64,000 nt of DNA. It comes from Fen-1362 sp049516395. GTDB taxonomy: Bacteria; Planctomycetota; Phycisphaerae; Sedimentisphaerales; Anaerobacaceae. Every line of letters starts with the position of its first letter. The first letter of the stretch is position 1. Positions 51,827-58,437 of this stretch are shown in pieces. Location: the NCBI GenBank assembly GCA_049516395.1, contig JBEKTD010000004.1:1-64000 (forward strand), given 5' to 3'. The notes below the pieces were generated by a model that made no database searches, had not been told where the DNA came from, and saw nothing but the letters and a program-made list of their open reading frames with translations. The translations under genes were made by a program, and so were the position numbers.

Positions 51827-52570
51827 ATGAGAACGCAAATTTCATTAATTGCATTAACAGTTATTATCGGCATTGTTTGCGCAAACCAGCGTATTTTCGC
51901 TGAGGATACCGCCGTGCAAAAAGGAAAGGAGAAAGCTATGCCTGTTCAATTACAATGGTTTGGCCACGCCAGCTTCAAAATCTCAAGTGGCAACGATGTA
52001 ATTTATATCGACCCATGGAAACTCAAAAGCGCCCCACACGATGCGACCATCATTCTCGTCAGCCACAGCCACTACGACCATTATTCCGCTGAAGATATCG
52101 CAAAGGTCTCCGGTATGACCACGAAACTTGTTGCTTCAGGGGATGTTATCCAAAAACAGGGAAAAGGCCAGGCGCTTAAACCCGGCCAGTCAATCGACGT
52201 CAATGGCATCAAAATTACCGGCGTTCCTGCCTACAACATAGTCAAAGAATTCCACCCAAGGTCCAATAACTGGCTCGGTTTCGTAATCGAAATCGCCGGT
52301 AAACGCATATATTACGCTGGCGATACAGACGCCACCGACGAAATGAAGGCCCTAAAAAATATCGACCTTGCCTTGTTGCCGGCAGGGGGCACATATACTA
52401 TGAACGCCGCCGAGGCCGCCGATGCGACAAAACAATTCAAACCAAAGCAGGCAATACCTTATCACTGGGGTGATATTGTTGGCAGTCAGGCCGACGCCGA
52501 CAATTTCAAAAAACTGGCTGGCTGTAAAGTTACCGTCCTCAAACCCGGTGAATCAATCGCAATCGATTGA
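51827..52570 (+). CDS. Metal-dependent hydrolase of the beta-lactamase fold (UPF0173-like), exported
   Basis: A 247-residue protein from the ATG at 51827, six bases from AAGGAG; the frame is open to 51794 but lacks a better start. A signal peptide (RTQISLIALTVIIGIVCA) is followed by a short linker, then VQLQWFGHASFKISSGNDVIYIDPW, the metal motif HSHYDHYSAED (HxHxDH), and GFVIEIAGKRIYYAGDTDAT with a later His in AIPYHWGDI. This is the UPF0173/UlaG-like branch of the metallo-beta-lactamase fold. Most UPF0173 relatives are cytoplasmic; the signal peptide here is unusual. The substrate is unknown. Confidence 0.88.
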   Translation: MRTQISLIALTVIIGIVCANQRIFAEDTAVQKGKEKAMPVQLQWFGHASFKISSGNDVIYIDPWKLKSAPHDATIILVSHSHYDHYSAEDIAKVSGMTTKLVASGDVIQKQGKGQALKPGQSIDVNGIKITGVPAYNIVKEFHPRSNNWLGFVIEIAGKRIYYAGDTDATDEMKALKNIDLALLPAGGTYTMNAAEAADATKQFKPKQAIPYHWGDIVGSQADADNFKKLAGCKVTVLKPGESIAID

Positions 52571-52762
52571 ATTGTCATAGTAATTCCTGCATAAACAGGA
52601 ATCTATGTGTATTTAACCCCCGTTTACCTGGGTGTGGTCGGGGTAACCCTGATTTTCCCGTTCTAAATGCCTTACTTTGCCGGTAACTCGCCTTTTATGC
52701 TGTATAATTACGATTACTGGATAACTGATAACGACTTTGATTAAAAGACGAAAAACATATCC
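52571..52762. other. Intergenic gap before the structured RNA
   Basis: About 190 bp with no gene. It ends in AACGACTTTGATTAAAAGACG and runs into the RNA candidate. A plus-strand promoter for that RNA should be here; I could not single one out. Confidence 0.25.
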
Positions 52763-52881
52763 GGTTTGGCAAACGTAGATATTAATGAACGGGACGGCTG
52801 GGGGGAAACCAGCAACACCGTAAAAAGTCCGGGCTGCCTAGCTACCAAACCTCCCTTCAATGGCAGCTCGGCTTCTTTTTT
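52763..52881 (+). ncRNA. Candidate structured RNA with closing stem and terminator
   Basis: GGTTTGG (52763-52769) pairs with CCAAACC (52845-52851), closing an 80-base core. Inside, GCTGG (52797-52801) and CCAGC (52809-52813) form a hairpin with loop GGGGAAA, ACGG pairs with CCGT around it, and GGAC (52792-52795) can alternatively pair with GTCC (52827-52830). Then GCTGCC (52833-52838) pairs with GGCAGC (52862-52867), followed by CTTCTTTTTT, a terminator that would compete with the closing stem. This is typical of a riboswitch or a small RNA. No plus-strand gene follows: the next gene is convergent, which argues for a stand-alone RNA. I could not match it to a known class. Confidence 0.45.
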
Positions 52882-52908
52882 ATAAATCCTTTTAGCGTTT
52901 TGTTGTAA

Positions 52909-54129
52909 TTACGCCTTATTTACGTTATGCACCGTGTGGCACCGAGGGCATTCCACCGTCGCTGCGGCATAATTCGGCGGTATTTTCAGCGTCATACCGC
53001 ACGCGCATGTCAGGAAGATAAAACCGTTTACCTTCCGCATAATATCCCCCACCTGGCGAAGCTGCTTTTCTTTCTGTTCCTCCTTGGCTTCAGTGCTTGC
53101 TTCTCTAAGGGCTATATCTTCCTTCGTTAGCGCCGACGCCGGCATAACGGTTTTGCTTTTCGTAACATTTACAAATGCGTCCGAATAATCCTTCAATGAC
53201 GCCCCCTGCGACATATTCCGCAAAATCCGTATCCTTTCGGATGTAGGCGGGTGCGTGCTCGTCATGTCCGACAAGTTCCATTCTCCCATTTTCTTGAACG
53301 GGTTGACTATGAACATCGGCGCCGTAACCTTGTTGGCGGACGCCAGTTGCGGGGCGTGGTCGTTTGCGATTTTCTCCAACGCGTTCGCAAGCCCTTCCGG
53401 GTATCGTGTCAAGCGAGCCGACCCTGCGTCGGCTAAGTATTCCCGCCGCCTCGACAACGCGAAATACAATAACTGCGTTACAATTGGCGCCAAAATCGCC
53501 GCCACAATCGCGATTATAAGCAATATCGCCATTGCTCCGCCACCGCCTTTGCCCTCGCCGGACGAATATCTTCTCCTTGACCCTCCGCCGTACATCATCC
53601 CGCGCAGAAAAACCTGCGAAAGAAGAGCTACCGACCCCAGCATAACACCCGCCAGCGTTACGAACAAAATATCCCGGTGCAGGATATGGCTCATCTCGTG
53701 TCCAACGACTCCCTGCAGCTCATCGCGGTTGAGTTTCGCGAGTAACCCTGCTGTTACCGCAACAGATGCTGATTTGGGGTTGCGTCCTGTCGCGAATGCG
53801 TTTGGTGCCGGGTCGTTAATTATATAAACCTTGGGCATAGGCAGTCCAGACGCAATCGACATTTCTTCGACTACGTTAAACAACTGCGGATTAACGTCGT
53901 GCGTAACAGGCACAGCGTTGCTTGCCGCGAGCATAATCTGGTCGCCCGACGAAAAGCTGATTAGCGTAAGTATCACCCAGATTCCCGTTGCTATCATCAG
54001 GCCGAGCATCCCGCCGTCAGGCCCATTGATTGCCATCCCGATAACCGCCCCCAGCCCGACTAAGCACACCGCCATCAGGACTAAGAGAATTATCGAATTC
54101 CTCTTATTTATCCGTATCAGTTCCCACAT
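52909..54129 (-). CDS. HtpX-like M48 metalloprotease with C-terminal zinc ribbon
   Basis: A 406-residue membrane protein. Two N-terminal membrane helices (IILLVLMAVCLVGLGAVIGM and LGLMIATGIWVILTLISF), then the M48 core with PKVYIINDPAPNAFATGRNP, the zinc site VVGHEMSHILHRD (HExxH), a further membrane pair (TLAGVMLGSVALLSQVFL; AILLIIAIVAAILAPIVTQL), and the third ligand in SRRREYLADAGSA. Different from E. coli HtpX, the chain ends with a zinc-ribbon-like tail (FLTCACGMTLKIPPNYAAATVECPRCHTVH). It should degrade damaged membrane proteins. It lies 104 bp from lemA on the same strand; LemA and M48 proteases often occur together. Confidence 0.9.
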   Translation of the reverse strand: MWELIRINKRNSIILLVLMAVCLVGLGAVIGMAINGPDGGMLGLMIATGIWVILTLISFSSGDQIMLAASNAVPVTHDVNPQLFNVVEEMSIASGLPMPKVYIINDPAPNAFATGRNPKSASVAVTAGLLAKLNRDELQGVVGHEMSHILHRDILFVTLAGVMLGSVALLSQVFLRGMMYGGGSRRRYSSGEGKGGGGAMAILLIIAIVAAILAPIVTQLLYFALSRRREYLADAGSARLTRYPEGLANALEKIANDHAPQLASANKVTAPMFIVNPFKKMGEWNLSDMTSTHPPTSERIRILRNMSQGASLKDYSDAFVNVTKSKTVMPASALTKEDIALREASTEAKEEQKEKQLRQVGDIMRKVNGFIFLTCACGMTLKIPPNYAAATVECPRCHTVHNVNKA

Positions 54130-54183
54130 AACTATGTCATTTCAAGCGACCCCGCCCGGTGCTGGGCGGGGGAGTTAAACTAA

Positions 54184-54233
54184 AAACTCAACAACACTTA
54201 ACACGGAGCGAAGCGACGGGCCCGCTTCGAAAA
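54184..54233. repeat. Hairpin repeat with GGGCCCGCTTCG string
   Basis: CGAAGCG (54209-54215), loop ACGGGCC, CGCTTCG (54223-54229), flanked by AACTAAAAACT-type strings. A related string GCGAAGGGCCCGCTTCG occurs at 61421-61437 and is again followed by AACTCAAAACT-type sequence. It may act as the terminator of lemA. Confidence 0.5.
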
Positions 54234-54809
54234 CTAAAAACTAACTTTCGGCACTTCACGTTCCGCTGCTTCTGAAACCTCGAAGAAATCCCGCTTGGTA
54301 AAGCTGAATACGCCCGCCACGATATTCGACGGGAACATCTGTATCCTGTTGTTGAAGAACATCGTCTGGTCGTTATACGCCTGCCTGGCGAATGCAATCT
54401 TGTTCTCCGTGCTCGAAAGCTCTTCCTGTAACGCCAGGAAGTTCTGGTTTGCCTTCAGGTCGGGATAATTTTCGACAACCAGCATAAATTTGCTAAGAGC
54501 GTCGCCCAGCGCACCTTCCGCCTTTGCCGACTCCGCGACCGTCTTTGCCCCCATTGCCTGTGCCCGTGCGTTTGTTACCGCTTCGAATGTTCCTCGCTCG
54601 TGCTGCATATAACCTCTCGCTGTTTCCACGAGGTTGGGAATCAGGTCATGACGCCGCTTCAACTGCACGTCAATCTGCGACCACGCGTTGTCAACCTGGT
54701 TGCGAAGCCCCACAAAAACGTTGTAAGTTCCGATTACATACAGTATCACCAGCAGCAATACCGCCGCAATCACCAGTAAAACAATCAGTGCAATCATTCC
54801 TATACCCAT
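54234..54809 (-). CDS. lemA: LemA family protein
   Basis: A 191-residue LemA protein. One N-terminal membrane helix (IALIVLLVIAAVLLLVILYV), then TYNVFVGLRNQVDNAWSQIDVQLKRRHDLIPNLVETARGYMQHE, the core signature of the family, and a helical body (YPDLKANQNFLALQEELSSTENKIAFARQAYNDQTMFFNNRI). The tail ends FTKRDFFEVSEAAEREVPKVSF. LemA proteins are anchored in the inner membrane with a helical bundle outside. Their exact role is unsettled, often tied to envelope stress and to M48 proteases such as the neighbouring gene. Confidence 0.95.
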   Translation of the reverse strand: MGIGMIALIVLLVIAAVLLLVILYVIGTYNVFVGLRNQVDNAWSQIDVQLKRRHDLIPNLVETARGYMQHERGTFEAVTNARAQAMGAKTVAESAKAEGALGDALSKFMLVVENYPDLKANQNFLALQEELSSTENKIAFARQAYNDQTMFFNNRIQMFPSNIVAGVFSFTKRDFFEVSEAAEREVPKVSF

Positions 54810-54965
54810 TTTTCTTCTCCTTCAATAATCGCTTTATCTTTTCCCTTCCCGCGGGTTTGAGATTGCCTCAAACTTCAATACAGAGACAGATTATAAAGCA
54901 AAACAGGGACTTGTCAACCGTGAGCATGGATATCTGCCATATAGCCGCCGGTATCGATTTGTTGT

Positions 54966-57521
54966 TTATTCGTAGCCGTATCGTTTTATGAACCAGCTCT
55001 TAACAACCTGCACCAGGCATAAATAGGCCAGCACTATGAGCGTCAACGCTATGAAATATGATGGAGGCGGCTCAACAAAACCAAGGTATTTGCCAAGCGG
55101 AAGAAACGGCAGCACAAGGGCAATACTAACGATATAAATCGAAGTGAAAAGCATAAACTGACTGGGTTTGCTTTCAATAAAAGGCACCTTTCCCGTGCGA
55201 ATGACATGAATGACCAGCGTCTGGGTGCACAGGGATTCCAAAAACCAGCCCGTCTGGAACAACGGCGCCGACGCGTGAAAAATAAACCACAAAACACCGA
55301 AAGTAATAAAGTCAAAGATTGAGCTGACGGGACCGATGAAAATCATAAATTTTTTGATATAAGCCACGTTCCACGGCCGGGATTTGAGAAGATATTCTTC
55401 GTCGATGCCGTCCGAAGGAATGGCAATCTGGGACATGTCGTAAAGAAAATTATTGAGAAGAATCTGAATTGGCAGCATCGGCAGAAAAGGCAGAAACAAG
55501 CTTGCCCCCGTCATACTGAACATATTGCCGAAGTTGGAGCTTGAGCCCATCTTGATGTATTTGATGATGTTGCCGAAGGTTTTTCGTCCCTCGATTACCC
55601 CGTCGATGAGAACCAGCAAACTTTTTTTCAGGAGGATGATATCAGCCGTTTCTTTGGCGATATCCACTGCGTTATCGACGGAAATGCCCACGTCGGCGGC
55701 CTTGAGAGCTGGCGCGTCGTTAATACCGTCGCCCAGATATCCCACGATATGTCCGTTTTTGTGCAGGGCATGAATCACTCTTTCTTTCTGCAGCGGGGAA
55801 AGCCGGGCAAACACGGTAGTGGTTTTAACCATTTCTCCCAGCGCAGCGTCATCTATCTTTTCCACCTGTTCGCCGGTCGCAAAACCCCTGATATTCAAAC
55901 CAACTTCGCTGCAAATCTTTTTCGTAACAAGCTCGTTATCGCCGGTGAGAACCTTAAACTCGATACCGAGGTTATTCAAAGTTTCGATGGTCTTTTTTGC
56001 AGATGATTTCGGCGGGTCCAAAAAGGCAATATAACCTTTCAGAATGAGATTCTGTTCGTCGTCCTTGGTGTAAACATTTTTGGGTTGGTCAAAATTCTTG
56101 TATGCAACCGCAAGTACCCTGAAGCCCTCTGCGCTGAGGTCGTTGTACTCATTTTCCAGCTCGACAAGCACCAGTTTGGCCTCGTCCAAATCCAGTATTT
56201 CGCCGTCAAGCTCGAATTTGGTGCATCTTCTGTAAATCTCTTCCGGGGCGCCTTTGACAATAATCTGGTGTTTGCCGTCGGCCTCGACCACCACAGACAT
56301 TACCTTGCGCGAAAAATCGAACGGCACCTCATCGACCTTTTTGTATTGCTTGACTAAAAGTTTCTCATAAGACAGTATTGCCCGGTCGAGAATGTTTTTA
56401 AGCCCCGTCTGGTAGAAACTGTTGATATATGCCATACGCAGGACGTCGTCGTCCTCTTTTCGCACCACGTCGCAATGTTTTTCCACTACAATCTTGTCGA
56501 GGGTCAGCGTCCCCGTCTTGTCGGTGCACAGCACGTCCATCGCACCGAAGTTCTGGGTCGCGTTGAGCCGTTTCACTATCACGTCCTTTTTCGACATTGC
56601 GATTGCCCCCTTGGAGAGGTTTATCGCTACCAGCATCGGGAGCATTTCGGGCGTCAGACCTACGGCAACGGACAACGAAAACAAAAGCGATTGGATGATA
56701 TCGCCCTTCAAAAAGGCATTAATGGCGAAAATCACGAGGACCAGCACGACCATAACCCTTATCATCAGCCAGGTAAAGCTGCGAATACCTTTATCAAAGC
56801 TGCTCTCTACGGATATTGCTGCCAGGCGTTTGGACAACGCGCCGAACCTCGTTTCAAGCCCCGTTTTAGCGACAACCCCAATCGCCGTTCCGCTTATGAC
56901 GCTTGAACCCATAAAAGCCATATTTGTTAAGTCGGAAGGAGAGCTGCTCTTGGGAGTCAGCGGCTCGGCGGTTTTTTCAACGGGAAATGATTCGCCCGTC
57001 AGAGATGCCTGATTGATAAACAGGTCCTTGCAGGAAATAATCCGCAGGTCCGCAGGAACCATATCACCCGCAAAAAGGTCGATGATGTCACCGGGAACAA
57101 TCTCTCGTATCTTTACTTCCCTTGCCTTGCCGTTGCGAATCACCGTGGCCGTGGCCCTTACCATTTCGCTGAGCCGTTCCGCCTCTTTTCCCGCTCGATA
57201 TTCTTGGATGAATGACAAAAATACGCTGATAAAAGCCATCAGTATCACCAGGATGGCGCTTATTTTTTCCCCGAAGAACAGCGAAAAGCCCGCGATAATC
57301 AGAAGAACCACCACCAGCGGGTTTAAAAACTTGGAGAAAATCTGAAAAATAACCGTCCGCTTTTTCTTCTTGGCTGGCTCGTTGTACCCGTATTCCTCAA
57401 GTCGTTTTATCGCCTCTTTTTCGGACAGCCCTTTGAGAGATGTATCGAAAAATTGCAGAACGGATTCCTGCGTGCAGCTCACAAAGTCAATATCTGGCGT
57501 TTTTTTATTGTTGTTTTGCAT
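54966..57521 (-). CDS. mgtA: Magnesium-translocating P-type ATPase (MgtA/MgtB-like)
   Basis: An 851-residue P-type ATPase of the P3B type. The N-terminal cation-transporter domain (FDTSLKGLSEKEAIKRLEEY) is followed by GRPSRVT-like actuator region with the TGES loop (NQASLTGESFPVEKTAEPL), the PEGL-like region of helix 4 (VGLTPEMLPMLVAINLSKGA), the phosphorylation motif VLCTDKTGTLTLDKI, GYLGDGINDAPALKAADVGI, and a C-terminal helix bundle with SQIAIPSDGIDEEYLLKSRP, an MgtA-type segment. It imports Mg2+ under low-Mg2+ conditions in known cases. The 300-bp leader should be where Mg2+ control lies, but I saw no M-box riboswitch. Confidence 0.93.
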   Translation of the reverse strand: MQNNNKKTPDIDFVSCTQESVLQFFDTSLKGLSEKEAIKRLEEYGYNEPAKKKKRTVIFQIFSKFLNPLVVVLLIIAGFSLFFGEKISAILVILMAFISVFLSFIQEYRAGKEAERLSEMVRATATVIRNGKAREVKIREIVPGDIIDLFAGDMVPADLRIISCKDLFINQASLTGESFPVEKTAEPLTPKSSSPSDLTNMAFMGSSVISGTAIGVVAKTGLETRFGALSKRLAAISVESSFDKGIRSFTWLMIRVMVVLVLVIFAINAFLKGDIIQSLLFSLSVAVGLTPEMLPMLVAINLSKGAIAMSKKDVIVKRLNATQNFGAMDVLCTDKTGTLTLDKIVVEKHCDVVRKEDDDVLRMAYINSFYQTGLKNILDRAILSYEKLLVKQYKKVDEVPFDFSRKVMSVVVEADGKHQIIVKGAPEEIYRRCTKFELDGEILDLDEAKLVLVELENEYNDLSAEGFRVLAVAYKNFDQPKNVYTKDDEQNLILKGYIAFLDPPKSSAKKTIETLNNLGIEFKVLTGDNELVTKKICSEVGLNIRGFATGEQVEKIDDAALGEMVKTTTVFARLSPLQKERVIHALHKNGHIVGYLGDGINDAPALKAADVGISVDNAVDIAKETADIILLKKSLLVLIDGVIEGRKTFGNIIKYIKMGSSSNFGNMFSMTGASLFLPFLPMLPIQILLNNFLYDMSQIAIPSDGIDEEYLLKSRPWNVAYIKKFMIFIGPVSSIFDFITFGVLWFIFHASAPLFQTGWFLESLCTQTLVIHVIRTGKVPFIESKPSQFMLFTSIYIVSIALVLPFLPLGKYLGFVEPPPSYFIALTLIVLAYLCLVQVVKSWFIKRYGYE

Positions 57522-57826
57522 TCAAACGGCTCTATAAAACATTCATAAATTACTTCGCTCTCGCCGGACAAGCTGAACCATAACCACGCAAGTGTTCCCA
57601 AAAACACGGTTTTGTCCTGAGCTTTTTGTTTGCAGCTTGCCCGCTCGGCAAGAATCGCTGCATTTTAAGACGAAAACCTGCGACAGGGCAACCCTTTTTC
57701 TTCGGAATAAAAAAAATAATTTACCTTGGTGAAATCCCCGCGTGAAATCAGGCGACTGTCTCGATGGTGGCGCAAAAAGCGGTAACCCCTTCTCGCTGCT
57801 CTTTTTCCTTAACTCAAAACTAAAAA
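57522..57826 (-). other. Leader region of the Mg2+ ATPase gene
   Basis: 305 bp with no gene. A small hairpin with arms CTTGCC and GGCAAG lies at about 57635-57655. At 57813-57830 occurs an ACTCAAAACTAAAAACT string, the same type as seen near 54184 and 61480. I looked for the conserved parts of the M-box and found none. Confidence 0.35.
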
Positions 57827-58219
57827 CTATCTTTGATGGCCAAACATATCCGCCAGCACTTTTTTTATCTTGTTGCCCTCATCGAGCTTTGCCCTGGCAA
57901 TGATGCCGTTCAGCTCGCCCCTGTCAAACCACAGCCCGTCTCCCTTGGCGCACCTGTCTATCAGCAGCGTCGGCTTTTCGTGCCCCACGTCAATTTTTTC
58001 CATCTTTTTGTCGCATATCGGGCATCGCCTTGCCTTTTCCCTGCTGTTCCTGTCTTTGGTAAATGAGTGGATAAGCTTCTTCGCCTTCCCCTTGTCATCC
58101 AGAAGCATTTCGAGCTCGCCGGCGTCTAACCACACCCCTTTGCAGCTCGTGCAGTAGTCAATCTCCACCTTCGCCAGTTCCAGCGTTATCATCGCACTTT
58201 TACATACCGGACAATCCAT
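57827..58219 (-). CDS. Zinc-ribbon protein of the zf-TFIIB type, two units
   Basis: A 130-residue protein from the ATG at 58219 (GGGAG 10 bases before it); a longer frame to 58324 is unlikely. It contains two units of the zf-TFIIB-like ribbon: DCPVCKSAMITLELAKVEID with YCTSCKGVWLDAGELE, and RCPICDKKMEKIDVGHEKPT with DRCAKGDGLWFDRGELNGI. In the second unit the last pair is CxxG (CAKGD), so one ligand is replaced. Short proteins of this kind are widespread and of unknown function. It is convergent with nothing and lies upstream of the Mg2+ ATPase on the same strand, about 300 bp away. Confidence 0.85.
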   Translation of the reverse strand: MDCPVCKSAMITLELAKVEIDYCTSCKGVWLDAGELEMLLDDKGKAKKLIHSFTKDRNSREKARRCPICDKKMEKIDVGHEKPTLLIDRCAKGDGLWFDRGELNGIIARAKLDEGNKIKKVLADMFGHQR

Positions 58220-58312
58220 AATTACACTCCCATCAATAGCATTATTTATTAAACAGATTACCACCTTTTTTGTTATTGCGAAAGCAGGAATCCGGAAATT
58301 AATCCCCTTAAC

Positions 58313-58341
58313 TTGACATATCAACGGTGTAAACGTATACT
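58313..58341 (+). promoter_or_regulatory. Strong sigma-70-type promoter
   Basis: TTGACA (58313-58318), 17 bp, TATACT (58336-58341), close to full consensus. Transcription would start near 58348, about 90 bp before the ATG of the MFS/spermidine-synthase-like gene. Confidence 0.75.
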
Positions 58342-58437
58342 CAAAACTGTAGTATCGGTTAACCGAAATGTTACAAGGTTAGGAAGGATGCCTCGAAAAG
58401 TGGTTGTCCTTTAGGTTGATATGGAGTATTTGGCCGT

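Noticed and set aside
52763..52851. Assignment of the structured RNA to the cyclic-di-GMP (GEMM) or SAM-I riboswitch class
   Set aside because: GGCAAAC and GGGACG strings recall GEMM and GGGAC...GAAACC recalls SAM-I, but order and flanking conserved parts do not fit either class.
57522..57826. M-box Mg2+ riboswitch before the Mg2+ ATPase gene
   Set aside because: None of the conserved M-box segments could be found on the minus strand.
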